A stretch of 64,000 nucleotides of DNA from Cardinalis cardinalis (Eukaryota; Chordata; Aves; Passeriformes; Cardinalidae). The notes under the pieces were generated by a model. That model searched no databases. It worked only from the letters and a program-made list of their open reading frames with translations, and had not been told where the DNA came from. Positions 52,001-64,000 of this stretch are shown here, piece by piece. Location of the stretch: positions 9,841,648 to 9,905,647 of the forward strand of contig JACDOX010000007.1 in the NCBI GenBank assembly GCA_014549065.1, read 5' to 3'. Every line of letters starts with the position of its first letter. Within the stretch, counting starts at the first letter, position 1. Both the position numbers and the translations under genes were made by a program.

Positions 52001-54214
52001 ATGAACAAGTAAGCATTCAGCTTAAAAGAGACATAAAAGGCAAAAATTAAGCCATAATGCTTTATTTAACTGGGTCCAAACTAGGAGGGAATTTCCAAAT
52101 ATTATTTCAACTTTTTATCCCTGAAGATATATCACTTTTTCCAGGTGAAGAATTTACTTAAGTAACAGTTAAATTATTGGTATATGCATTAAAATTTGCA
52201 AAGCTGATCAGTAGGGATTTTTTTCTGCCTGTAATTGTCAGCATTTCACAGCATGAATCATCCTTCTTTCTCTGTGTGCCACTAAACAGATGACAGCTTC
52301 AGTCACTGTGTTCTAAAAATCTGCTCTCAGTAAGAATACCAGAACACCAGTAATTCTCACAAAGCAGAAGGTCTGTGGAGAAAGGATCCAATTCTCTGTG
52401 TTCAGCCTTCCATTTCTGACCCCATGACATCTTTCAAATTTCTGACCCCATGACATCAGTCCTTCCAGCTACTGGACCAGTTAGAAACCTTCAACAACCA
52501 TCCCTACTTGACCATGGAAGGGAGTTACAGGCTGCTTTCAAATTCCAGAGAAAGTCAGTCCCACCAGTCCTTCTGACACAAAGTACTGGACAATAAAGTC
52601 CCCAAACATCCCACCTTCGATTTTTGCATGGGCTAAACTTCCTCAGGACCCTTCCCTGTTTCTTTCAGGACTGACAGGATCTCTAAGCGAGCTCATTTGT
52701 ATGAACACAAAGTGTGTATGTAGCCCAAAGCAAACAGTTTTACTGTAATGAAGTCTTGTGCTGGAGCACAAGGACTGAGTGCGAATAATGCACTCACGAT
52801 TCCCCACAGCATCTCTGGGCAAGGACTCTGTTGTGGGGAGAAAAATAGTAGAAACTGTTGGGTTTCACCTTTACTGTAGATGAAATTTGTGACAAAATAG
52901 ATGCTTAGATGCTTTATGGCTGTTTGTGTGTTACCCACATGGGATACATAATGTGGGCTTAACAGCAGCACAGAATTCTCTGTGATTGCAGAGGACTGGA
53001 TGAGGACTGATATGAATGTAGTGATGAAAGGGACTGCCTACAACTATTGGTATAAACAAGCCACAGAAATAAAGGAATCCATGTGTTTTACAAGTTTTAA
53101 TTTGTAACACACGGGTGGCACCAGTGTAGTTGAGAGCACAGAGAGTAGCTGATTTATTTGTGGAAGACTAGTGAGACCTACAGAGGAGTACCACGGGTAC
53201 ACTTGGTTCAAAGGAGAACAGGAGAAGTTTTGGTGTCACTATTCACTGCGCCATTTTTGACACTGACAGGTGCATACCATACAGCAAGTTAAATATGGTA
53301 AATTTGCATGCCCTGTTAAAAAAAAAAAAAAGGAGAACACAGTCCTTACAGACATTCCCTTTTCCACCGTGGTACAAGCAGTCACCAAGACATTCTGAGA
53401 GAGATACTGAACAATCACTCTCTCTCCCCCAAGACCAAGAGACTATTGTGAAATGATGGGTACACTCTATTTTAGAAAATTAAGGTATTAGTTTCAGAAT
53501 ATGGATTTTCAAATTCTCTGGGTCAATTATTTAAATTAGAACAGTTTGTCAAGGTTTTTTCTTCAATGGAAGGATCAACACTACCAGAAAGCCCCACTAG
53601 AAGTAAAATGCATGAGAAATTATTAGTCTGTATTCAGAAAAAAATCACAAATGAAAAAGTTTAGAGAGAAATCTAGTTCTCTAAGCAGGCAAGTAAGACC
53701 CAATTCCAGCCCCTTTCCTAACTGTGACATTTTTCTCTCTCTGGCAGAGAGCACTACATGCATCTGTTGTTAGAAGTAAAAAAATATTACCTTCCAGGGA
53801 AAACCATGTTCCTTTATTTTAACATATGGCTATCAGACTTCAATTTTGGAAAATGTACAGGAATACAGTATATATCATACTGTTGGGTAGTATTTTAGTG
53901 CTGCTTTAACATGTTAAATATTTCAGTAATGCAGATATCATCCTCTGCATTCACAGCAGACTGTTTGTTACCAAACTCAAATTTTCCCAGAAGACACTTG
54001 TCAAGTATAGGCACAAAACAATAAGAAAAAAGGAAAATCTAGCAGACTTCAGTGTGTGCTCTGCTGTTTTTCCTCATATATATGCATGTATTGCATACTA
54101 CAGACCCACAGCCATGTGCATTGGCTAATTGACTCCTTCATTTTGCATCCACCTAGCTTGTACTCCCTGGATGCTTAAACAACAGGACATAGTGAAATTT
54201 TCAGTTGGAAGTTG
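49013..54214. other. unique noncoding stretch
   Basis: No gene or retroelement is recognised. It holds a 26-bp-period duplication at 52413-52457 and an A run near 53319-53331. Frames are about 110 codons or less and unremarkable. Confidence 0.5.
52413..52457 (+). repeat. 26-bp tandem duplication
   Basis: TTTCTGACCCCATGACATC occurs at 52413-52431 and again, identically, at 52439-52457, with a 7-base spacer between copies. This is a recent local slippage duplication in unique sequence. Confidence 0.9.
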
Positions 54215-55171
54215 TGAAGTGGTCCAAGTGGAGACCAGGAGGAAGAAGTGTTTCTCAGGGGTTGATATTGGGACCACCACTCTTCAACCTCTCTGCTGGC
54301 AACATGGACAGAGGGACTGAGTGCTCCCTCAGCAAGTCTGCTTAAGACACCAAGCTGTGCAGGGCAGTTGACACACTGGAGGGAAGGGATGCCATCCAGA
54401 GCAGTTTGGGAGGTGAACATCATCAAGTTCCGTTAAGGCCCCACACAGGTGTCTGGGCAATTCCAAACACAAATACAGCCTAGGCAGAGAGTGGATTAAG
54501 AGCAGCCTCAAGGAGAAGGACCTGGGTGTTGACGAGAAGCTCAGCATGACCTGGCAATGTGTTCTCACAGTCCAGAAAGCCAAGTGTATCCTGGCCTGCA
54601 GCAAAAGCAGCATGGCCAGCAAGTAAAGGGAGGGGATTCTGCCCCTCTGCTCTGCTCCACTGCGTCCCACCTAGAGGGCTGCATCCAGCTCTGAGGCTCG
54701 CAACATAAGGACTTGGCCACGTTGGAGCAAATCCAGAGGAGGTCCGAGAAGATTATCAGAGGGCTGGAGGACCTCTCCTTTCAAGTTGAGCTGAGAGAAT
54801 TGGGACTGTTCAGCCTGGAAAATAAAAGGCTGCAGAAAGACCTTCTATCAGCCCAGCCTTCCAGCACCTAAAGTGAAGGAAAGCTGGAGAGCAAGCTTTG
54901 AGAAGGGCATATAATGATAGGATAAGGGGTAATGGCTTCAACCTGAAAGCCCAGTTTTAGATTAGATATCAGGATGAAATCCTACACTGTGACGGTGATG
55001 AAGCACAGGAGCAGGTTGCTCAGAGAAGCTGTGGATGTCCCATCTCTGGAAGCGTTTGAGGCTAGGATGGATGGAGTTCTGAGCACTTTGGTTGAGTGAG
55101 AATTGTCCCTGCCTGTGGCAGGAGGTTGGAGCTAGGTGATCTTTAATGTCCCTTTTAACCTGAATCGTCCT
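54215..55171 (+). mobile_element. CR1 LINE 3' half, about 1 kb, plus strand
   Basis: This copy begins within the reverse-transcriptase domain and runs to the 3' end. The translated pieces agree with CR1 from memory: D-T-K-L-C-x-A-V-D-T-L-E-G-R-D-A-I-Q at 54346-54400, the K-H-K-Y block near 54467, an E-K-D-L-G-V-like block near 54513, and the CATCCAGCTCTG block near 54681. The 3' untranslated part follows (CAGGTTGCTCAGAGAAGCTGTGGATG near 55011, then GTGATCTTTAATGTCCC near 55136). An in-frame TAA at 54343-54345, directly before the D-T-K-L motif, and several frameshifts make it dead. The terminal ATTCTATG octamers are missing or eroded. Open frames on the minus strand here are antisense artefacts. 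Confidence 0.92.
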
Positions 55172-58100
55172 AGCGTACTGTAAAGAATCATCATTACATT
55201 GCCAAATAATTATCAAGTGCTCTATCTTCTTTCAGATACTCTTGCCCTGTACAGGCACATGTGTTATCCTGTATTCTGCTGTGTCTTGAAGAACTGTCCC
55301 CAAACCCAGACCTTGCAATCATCATCACTCCAGCTCTCTGCCTGAAAAATAAAAATTTCTCCAGACTCAGCCCCAAGGTGGACAAAGATTCAAGCCCTCT
55401 CTAAGATTATATATCTATATTGTATGTATATTCTCTTATACATAAAATATTAGCTAGAGCTTTGAAATAAAATTAGTAATTCCATATTCCATACCTGCCA
55501 CTTTCCCAAAATAGACATGGTTCTCTCTTCTCTCGATTTGAAAAACAAAAATATTAACATAATCATTCCATTAGAACAAAATGTCTCATTGGTGAAAGTT
55601 TAGAAATTATTAGTCAGTCTACGGACACCCTATCCTACGTAAAATGCAAACATTGTTACATTCTGATCCCTACAAAATGTGCCTTTTTCCCCCTCACTGG
55701 TGTACACAAAGCAGATGGAAGTTAAAAGGAGGCACATTCAGATACAAAGTATGTATCAGTGCCTCTTACAAAGACTTAATGATCAATTAATATTTTATGG
55801 CTTGGGACCATTTTCCAGCATGATTCACTTTTTTAATAGCTTGTATTTGCAAACAGTACTTTAAACATTAAACTGCCTCATGCACATGTTCTATTCCTTT
55901 GCTTCTTTCTATAGACCAAATATATTCTTTATTGGCTACAGACTGCAATTAAAGCCATACCTATAGGTAATTATGCAGTCGCCACAGTTCCCTAAATGAA
56001 CCCTTATCTGGAAGCTACTCTTCAGTAATTTTAGCTCTGCATACAAATGAACTGATTATATTCACTTTGGCCAAACTGTGTTCTGTCTACAACGGAGTTG
56101 TGAAGCACGTGCTTACACTTGGGCTACAAAGTGGGTTGTGCTGTGCTTGTTTTTCTTAGCTTGACCTAAATGGGTGACATACCACAGCATACTGCAACAC
56201 AATAAGTGACATGAGTTATGTGTCACAAAACTGGACCCATGAGGAGTACCAGCCTACCTGAAAAGGAGTAAAAAGCCTGCCACTTACGTGATATCTGTTC
56301 AGGATCAAGCCTCAAGTGACTTTGGCGGTTGCAGCCCTGACCACTGCTTCATCTTTTGTAACTGGTCTTTGAAGGCAAACAAATCCCAAGGGTATGGCAG
56401 CTACATATTCCCTATGCTATGGCCAAGAAATAGATCCTTTTCTAAAAGTATGTAATGTTATTATTTTCCCTCTACCATGAGTCTTATTCTCTCCATGCCA
56501 GAGCCAGGTAACTCCAGGGGCTGCAGCAGATGCTGTCAGAGGGCAAGGAAAGATACATGTTCCTTATACAGGAAAGTCATCAGGAATGTACAAACCCCTT
56601 AAAGAAGAATCAAAACCAGAGTATTTGCTGTTACACATCATTCTTCCTGGGCTACTGAAAAACTGTCACTGCTATGTATTTTCAAAAGGCACACAACTGC
56701 TGGGGTGACATGTCACAGCTGCAAGCTTATGGTATTCCTTTCATTTTACTTCGAGGCACGCCATGCAATGCAGTAATCCCAACTGAAAAATACCATCCCA
56801 GATATCCCATACATTGATCAAGCATATAGTGTTACTGGGCTACTTACAACTGCAGCAGCCATGAAAAGGCTGAGAAACAGGGGGAGGAAAGAATATCCAT
56901 ATGTCTGTACTTTTTAGGTCACACATATGGTGGATTAGCTGTGTTTGGCATGTGAACTTTCAGCAGAAGGTTGCTTATTTCACACTTACTGTTATGTTAA
57001 GCACACTTTTTTCTTATGCCTACTAAAGAATTGTTTAAAAATCCTCCTCCTGATTAGGCAGACAAACTGAGACATAGGAAACCAGAGAGCTTTTATAGAA
57101 ATTTTGATATCAAGAGCACTCAGGTGTCGTGCACAAGCTAAGTACAAAGAGAACAACAACAAAGCAAAGTTAGATCTCTCTTTAGAGCCACATAGAAAAT
57201 CCTGGACTTGGCAAGTCAGTGATGAAACTCCTGTTAGTATCACTGATGCTTTAGATGTGTTTGTGCAAGGTCTAAGCTGATGTATCCCCAGCACCCAACA
57301 GGGAATGCCCTACTGCTATTAAATCCTGGCACAATTCTCCACAAAAGATGGCACTTAGCCAACACAATTATCTGGGGCAGCAGAGTAAGATGCCTCCAAA
57401 ACCAAAAAAGCAGCCCACCACCCACACTGACAGCGCAAAACACAGCTAGTGTTAGGCATGAGATACACTTAATACATTCACATTTGGAATTATCCATTTC
57501 CAGCCATCTGTAAATAACAAAGGAAACATCAAGCACAACCAGGCAAAGTAAGACTTGATGCACGCTGTGTTCCAAAAAGTGAGCAGCACAGCACTGCAGC
57601 TGGTGCTTCTGGGGCAAGGGTTAATGAATTCCTAACCTGAGAGGTAAGAGAAAGCTGGCTAGTTGTGTTAGACTTTATCCCCACTGTACAGCTCTCTTAA
57701 TCCACACCTTCCCAGCTTTTTAGGAAGGAAGCCTCTCCTGGGTTTCTGCCAACATCACTTCCAGTGTGGGCACCTTTTGCTCTACCCAAGTCCTCCCAGG
57801 AAAGGAGAAGGGAAGAGAAGAAGGCAAGGTGAGAAGATTTTAAGTCCTCAGCAAAGGGATTGCTGCAAGGAGTTTTGTAGGCAAGAAATCATACTCAACC
57901 CAAATCAGAATCAGTTTTTTACTGTGCGCCCTGTTCTGCAGCCTAACACAAAAGGAGCCAAAGTATTTTCATGTTCCTGACCCCAAAGGGACTACTTATA
58001 AGGCCAATACAAACAAGAATAGCTTTGCTTCTTACTCCTATGACATTCATATTAGAATGGGAACACGTAGCAGATTCACCTGTCTCACACACAGATACCC

Positions 58101-60219
58101 CATCCTCAAAATCAAATAGCAGCTAGCAGGCAACCAGTGATACAGATTAAAGAAAGGGAAAGAAATATCACAGGCATGAAGGCAGAAAAAGTCTAGACTA
58201 GAAAGTGGAAAAGAAAAAAAAAGTAGAAAAGGCAGAGGACAAAGATGTAGAAAACGTCCTCTTTTTTTTTATTCCCCCCACAGGACCATGCAGGTGCTGC
58301 AAGCACCATGGGGATAGTTTGTACATGAAATAAGGATTAAATCATAAAGGCTGTCAGATACACACACTTTGACACATAACCCAAACTTTTTGCAAAAATC
58401 TCACTTTAATATTGAAAACCAGCTGCTGTTACTATGGTGTATGAAAGCTTTAGATGACTTGCATCCTGCCTGCACAGAAAATCTTCCAATAAAACACTGA
58501 CAGAACTGGCAGCAGCCCTGTGTCCTGAAACAATGCCCCCAGCCACCACATCTTGCCATCAGAACCACTTCACTATCACTGAGCATGTTTGNATGAATCA
58601 CAGCAAAATGAAGAATTCCTTGCTCATAGAAGGACTTCTACACTTTGAATGAAACAAACAAAGTGCAAGACAGTACCACTGAAACCCAAGAACAGCATGC
58701 AGGCACAAGTCTTTGCCAAAGTCTTCAAAAGTAGGGCACGAAAGATGTAGAGGCTTTTAAAGAGTTCATATTCACATATTTCAGCAGCTTTTCTATAAAA
58801 GTTACTAAAAACCTCAGACTCAAGCTATTAGAGAGGAAACACCCCATCACCCAGCAGCCCTGAGAAGCAGCATGTACCACCATTGCCTAGGAAAAAAAGG
58901 CATATGGCTCCTCCAGCTACAAGAAAAAAAAATCTAATTCAAGTAATCTTTTTTCTTCTAAGCTCCTCTTAAAAATATTATCACAAATGTATCTTTTAAG
59001 TTACAACTGTTTCCAAATATTTTCAGGGAAAAAAAGAGATTAACAGACAACCACTGTACATTTTTACACTAATGAATAAATATACATGACTAGTTATTTT
59101 TCTGTAATGGTTAAAATTATGTGTACAGAAATCTTGTGCAGTCCGCACATGCTCTTTCAAGCTTAGGAAACATGCATGAAAAAAAGGTTAAAGCATCTCA
59201 TGCTTTACTTAAACTTTGCAATCTTTCAGCTACCGTTCCTAACCAACAAAAGCAACGTTACAACTACAAAAGTGGAGAGATTATGATATTAAATTTAAGG
59301 TCTAGCCCATAGATACAATCACTTTGAAAATTAATTTAAGCAGACATAAGCCAATCCAAAAGAAACATAGGGTGTTCTTTTTATGGGATAAGAAAAGGAC
59401 CAATGTGCCCTGGTGCAGGAGAGAGCCTGCCGCCAAGGCAAGACCCCAGGGGTCTGGCCATTCACTTTCACAAGCTGTTAAATGCCACTCAGAAGCAGTG
59501 TGACAGACCCACAGGATTTCTTTGGTTTGGTGCAGCATCCCTGCTTCTCCTTGCTCTATTGCAGCAAGGCTACAGATCCTACACAGAGCACAGTGGGACC
59601 AAACCTACCCATAATCATTATCTATGATGCAATAGGTACATAAATGTAAGCCCCACTGAAGAAACAGAAATGTGTGGATGCAATAATGCTTCTCAGTTTA
59701 ATTTTACATCCAAGTATAACTGACTGTGACAGTAAAGAATGAGTTTTACAAGCTCTGGTATAACATATTAAAACCAGAGCCACCCTCTCCCATAAGCCTC
59801 AGGTATGAATTGAACTGCAGCATCCCAAGCCTGAATTATCCACATAAACTCTAGATCAGATTGAAAATATCCTTGAACAGAATTCTAAACATCATTAGGT
59901 ATACTACTACTGTCTTGCTTTCCTTTTTTTTTTGTCAAGGAAAACCCCCCACATTTCTTAAACCAGAAAAAGTATGTAGCACAAAGCAAAATGGTCAAGT
60001 GAATGAAAACTTTAGCTGTTTTCTTGTATGATGCAAAAGGTATAAAAAGAAAGTGTTGCAAGTGCCCCAGTTTTAAATTAACTGGGGTAATAATCTGAAA
60101 ATACTGTCACCAGAATTAAAAAGCAACAACACAATGCAACCTGTGATGTGGTTAATGTAGGAGGTTGCCATTAAAAGACAGCTAAAAGAAGACTAAAGGT
60201 GGACTTCTAGGACTGAATT
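55172..60219. other. unique noncoding stretch
   Basis: No gene is recognised. Short A and T runs occur near 58210 and 58262, with an ambiguous base at 58592. A 125-codon minus-strand frame at 57240-57617 has hydrophobic segments but no family match or splice context. Confidence 0.5.
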
Positions 60220-60585
60220 GAATCACAGAATAGTTTGGGTTGGAGTGAGCCTTTGAAGGTCATGCAGTCCAACCTTTCTGCAAAGAATAGGGACATCTTC
60301 AAGAAGATGAGGTTGCTCAGAGCCTCATCCAACCTGACCTTGAATGTTTTCTGGTTTGTGGCATCTACCACTTCTCTGGGTCATCTGTTCCAATGTCTCA
60401 CTATCCTCACTGCAAAAAAAGTTCTTTGTTATATCTAATCTAAAACAGCCCTCTTTTAGTATGAAGGCATTCCTCCTCATCCTCACACTTTTGTAAAAAA
60501 AAAAAAAAGTCTAGTTTTCTTGTAGCCCCCTTTAGGTACTGGAAGATGTCTCCTGTCCAGACTGAACAAACCCAGATTTCTCAGC
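60220..60585 (-). mobile_element. CR1 LINE 3' end fragment, minus strand
   Basis: On the plus strand it opens with GAATCACAGAATAGTTTGGG, the reverse complement of the CR1 3' end and its octamer repeat. It continues with CATGCAGTCCAACC, CATCCAACCTGACCTTGAATG, CACTTCTCTGGGTCATCTGTTCCA, ATATCTAATCTAAAACAGCCCTC and CCCCCTTTAGGTACTGGAAG, all familiar blocks of the CR1 3' region. The similarity fades near 60585, where the copy is 5' truncated. A run of 14 A at 60495-60508 sits where the consensus, as I recall it, has only about five, so it has expanded after insertion. Confidence 0.93.
60495..60508 (+). repeat. poly(A) run expanded inside a CR1 copy
   Basis: Fourteen consecutive A lie at a position internal to CR1, not at its tail. 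It is a slippage-prone mononucleotide tract, likely polymorphic. Confidence 0.85.
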
Positions 60586-63500
60586 ATTAAAATAGCAGGG
60601 TTTTTGCTTGTAGGTGTCTCATAGTTGGTGCTTCAATAGTTTAAATATTTGTAATATTTTTTTTTCCTAGTTCTTCAAGTGTACATTTCCAATAAACAGA
60701 AACAGTGTTATTTACTTAAAACTTCAGCAGCATAAAACACAGCTGGAATTCATCAGCACTATATGGAGATAAAGGAGAACAGATGAGATTTTTTAAAATA
60801 GTGTAGTTAAAATCAATTCATCAAAGTAATCTCAATTCTATAAATAGATTTATTAAACCTTCCTTGGAAAAAAATCTGAGCAGCTAGGAGCATGGACAGG
60901 ACATTGAATGTTACAGGCCACAAAGCTGGTCTAAATGGTTGCTCAAATCCCTGTAAAAATTACTAGTTTTTATCCAAGAGAAATCTTTACTTAATGACTG
61001 CTCAAATACATCTGATTTTAGCAGATTACTGCAAAAAATAAATAGTTTTGGCTAAAGTATTCTCTACACTTTAGCCTTTGCTACCCACAAATCTCATATG
61101 TCATAAAGAGACATGTTTTGCTTTAAATAATTAATGGAATACTCAAAATAGCACTTCATATACAATATTTAGTAGCTGCAAAGGGCAACCATAACAAGTC
61201 CTGTGCTCATTCTGACACACAACTGTACAGATGGAAGCAAATCAGAAACTCCAGTGAGTTCTACAGCTTCACAGTGATACATAAGTCAAGCAAGATTCTG
61301 ACAACGCATCTGGTATAAACAATCAGTTGTAAAATAGTAAGAGTTATTGTTTCTACATTTACAATTCCTCCTCAAGACATATATTTCCTTCTTGGTTAAA
61401 CTGTACATTGATAAACACCTGAAACTCCTATTTTGCATCTGGTAGAAGAAATATAAGAACAAGCTATTTAGTTATAAGGATTTGCATCTCCCTGGAAAGG
61501 TACAGACCCCAGTGCATTAAACTACAGGACTTGGAAGTATATTTAGATCTCATGTTAAATTCTTCAGGACCCTAAACAATAAGCTAGAGTTTCACACAAC
61601 ATGGAAACATCTATTTTACATTACCTATTAGGCTTCCAATATGAGCCTATAAACACAAGGTGTCCTTAAAACAACAGCTGGAGGTTCTGGGGAAAACCCA
61701 CAATATTTATTATCAATTACATTTATGGGTTGAGAAAAAGCAAAGGCAAAAGGGAGACTTTCTTCAGCCATGTTCTTTTCTTCACTCAGCAGAAAGAGAA
61801 GCAGCCTTTATTTTGGGCAATTTAGACCCTTTCATCTTCCTTGTCCGGCACCAGAGCTGCAGCAGCTAATAAGAGCCAGTTTTCCTGAAGCTCTAGGGGT
61901 GCTTTGATGTATCCCACCATGGATAAATCTGGCATGCACCAGAACAGTGTAGTGTCTTCCTATCTGCAGCATATTCTCCATGAAACCCGCCTCTCCTTGC
62001 TTATCCCAGCACCAAAGAGACGCTGCTGTGTCTCATAGGTGCTTGCTGCTGCAACGGCCTTTCAGAGCTCTCCGAATCCTCCCTCCAGCCATCTCTAATC
62101 TGTGTGACAGCAACAGTCTGGCACTAAGAAAGATGAGGAGCCACTAAGCACAAAATCACTTGCACAAAACACCTCTCCCTAATCTGTTCTGAGCACTTGA
62201 TCTGGTCTGCATCCATTTCTGCTCATCCTTTCATATTTTTTCGGTGCCCTACCAGCCTGTGGCATTTGAAGTGTATGTATGCTTCTTACATAGATGCAAA
62301 GTCTGTAATTTGATGTGCACTTCTTCTGAATGATCAATATAAATTCAGTCACCTAAGAAACATTCCTGAATATATCCTTCTAATTATACATCAGACTGCA
62401 TTTCCATGCTACTCTGACACAACGCTGACAGTATAATCCTCTCCATGGCAGCATATGGTATAATCACAGATCCTGAAAATATTAAGAGCAAGCAATACTT
62501 AAGCAGATGCTTAAGAGCATACTACACATCACAAGTATGTAAGTGACCCAGAAATAAAACATCATAAATTCCACAAGTGTGGAACCGCATATTACCAAAA
62601 GATTAAATATTGCATACAACCACTCACTATAAATGAATGTCTGGAGTCATTCATCTGCCTTTTCTAACAAGGGTAAGTATTTTTTCACTGTTCAGGAAAG
62701 CAGCACTCTATGAATAATTGATTTTTAAATAATTGGTATGATGTCCAAGTTCATGTAATTAAATCTCCTTTTGTCAAGACATACCACCAGCAAATGATTC
62801 CTAAAAGGGAATTAGAGAAGACAACATCATCAAAACTTAACCTCTTAAAATCACTGAACTAGAATATTCTCCACCACTAGGGCAGAGAGACATTTTGCTT
62901 ACAAATTCCATCTTCCCTCATCCAGCCCTGATCATGCATAGATCGGTCTGTTAGAGTTCCCATAAAAATTATGGGAAAAAAAGGCAAACAGAAATGTTGT
63001 CATCTAAATTCTATCCCAAATGGAGTCAGTGGCAAGACTCCCATGAACTTCAAAGACAACGGGATTTGGCAAGGGCTAAGCATTCCAAATGGCCTTCAAA
63101 CAACAGATGGACATTTGCTGCAGTTCAAAGGCATGAGTTCAAAGGCATTGTGCCTTACTTATGCTAAAATCTCACCCCAGTTTATCTAATTGTGGAAAGG
63201 CCATTACTGCTACAAGTGAGGGACAGACCTCTCAGAGCATCATGCAAGCTACCAACTCCAAAACTGTGGTGGAAGTCAGCTTACTATGAGAAAAAAATTA
63301 AACAGTGAAAAAGTGGCTGTAGTGGTCAGAGGATGCCTATGCTTGGCAGCAATCCAGCAGTTTGCAGCAGATGCTGGGAAGCAGGGATGCATCCCCTCCA
63401 TCCCACATTTCAGTTCACTTCAGTCAGGAATCTATATGGAATATTTAACACTACAGAAAGACACATACTCATGATCACAGCTAATTCTTACTTGGCCTTG

Positions 63501-64000
63501 GTTTATCATTAAAAGACTGCTTTTGTTTTGTTGAGTTTAGAAGACTTTTCCTATTCTACTAAAATCATCTATGGGGATCTACATATTATTAATGACAATT
63601 TGATGAACAAGTATGCTCACATCCAACTAAAATGGAGAATTCAGAATTTTTTAAAAAAGCAATCAGTTCCTATTGATCTCATTTACTCTTCTGGTATCTC
63701 TCCAATTAATTTTATTAATTTTCCTACACAATCTGAAAACATTGTTCACAGGTTCATTTCCTCAGTTTCCTCCAAACAGTTCTTATATACAGAATAGATC
63801 CTCATATCTGTTCAAAACTGAAGTCTTAGGATTTCGCCGTCCTGTAGAAAGCAATGCCATGGCATTCTTTGAAAAGCCACAAACTTCAATTCAAAGACAG
63901 AAAATTCTCTACCAAAGAGGAAGGGATTTATAGGCTAAAGAATGGGTTAAAAACACTCAGCCGAGGGCAAAAATATAATGAAAAAGGACCTGGTAAAATT
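60586..64000. other. unique noncoding stretch to the window end
   Basis: No exon, RNA gene or retroelement is recognised. Frames are under 90 codons. A slightly GC-richer patch lies near 61980-62100. Confidence 0.5.

Noticed and set aside
54329..54670. 113-codon minus-strand open frame
   Set aside because: It is antisense to CR1 reverse-transcriptase sequence.
59403..59627. 74-codon plus-strand frame with a Leu-rich segment
   Set aside because: It is short, has no family match, and carries no plausible splice signals at its ends.

Overview
The window looks like avian, most likely songbird (passerine), nuclear DNA. It is AT-rich and has no bacterial-style gene packing. Its recognisable repeats are CR1 (chicken repeat 1) LINE fragments and bird endogenous-retrovirus LTRs. 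One LTR (11295-11680) resembles a family I associate with songbird genomes. The sequence carries isolated N bases and one 445-base N run, typical of a scaffolded vertebrate assembly.

No host protein-coding exon, rRNA, tRNA or CRISPR array can be supported. Open frames are short (mostly 60-160 codons), lie on both strands, match no family I recognise, and several run antisense through repeats or across the N run. The window is best read as intergenic or intronic sequence.

Layout. 1-10.96 kb: unique AT-rich sequence with simple runs. 11.295-11.680 kb: solo LTR with a perfect 6-bp target-site duplication. 14.47-14.55 kb: AT-only tract. 14.88-15.35 kb: minus-strand LTR lacking its U3 start. 17.07-17.14 kb: long imperfect hairpin. 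19.33-20.07 kb: AT-rich LTR-like or leader-like stretch, then a splice-acceptor-like tract and a GC-rich 160-codon open frame. This is the least explained segment. 20.07-32.3 kb: mostly unique DNA. 32.30-32.87 kb: TA-rich microsatellite and a CR1 3' end. 32.87-47.2 kb: unique DNA with a 14-bp tandem repeat, a perfect 11-bp-stem hairpin and a possible conserved noncoding block. 47.60-47.78 kb: decayed CR1 coding fragment on the minus strand. 48.087-49.007 kb: CpG-rich, apparently young LTR with a 5-bp duplication, interrupted by the assembly gap. 54.2-55.2 kb: about 1 kb of decayed CR1 on the plus strand. 60.22-60.59 kb: CR1 3' end on the minus strand. The remainder is unique DNA.

There is no gene system here whose parts work together. 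The history that can be read is repeated retroelement insertion into a gene-free stretch. The points most worth a second look are the gapped young LTR, which may conceal a longer provirus, the 19.3-20.1 kb segment, and the 17.1 kb hairpin. All family assignments are from memory of consensus sequences, since no alignment could be run.
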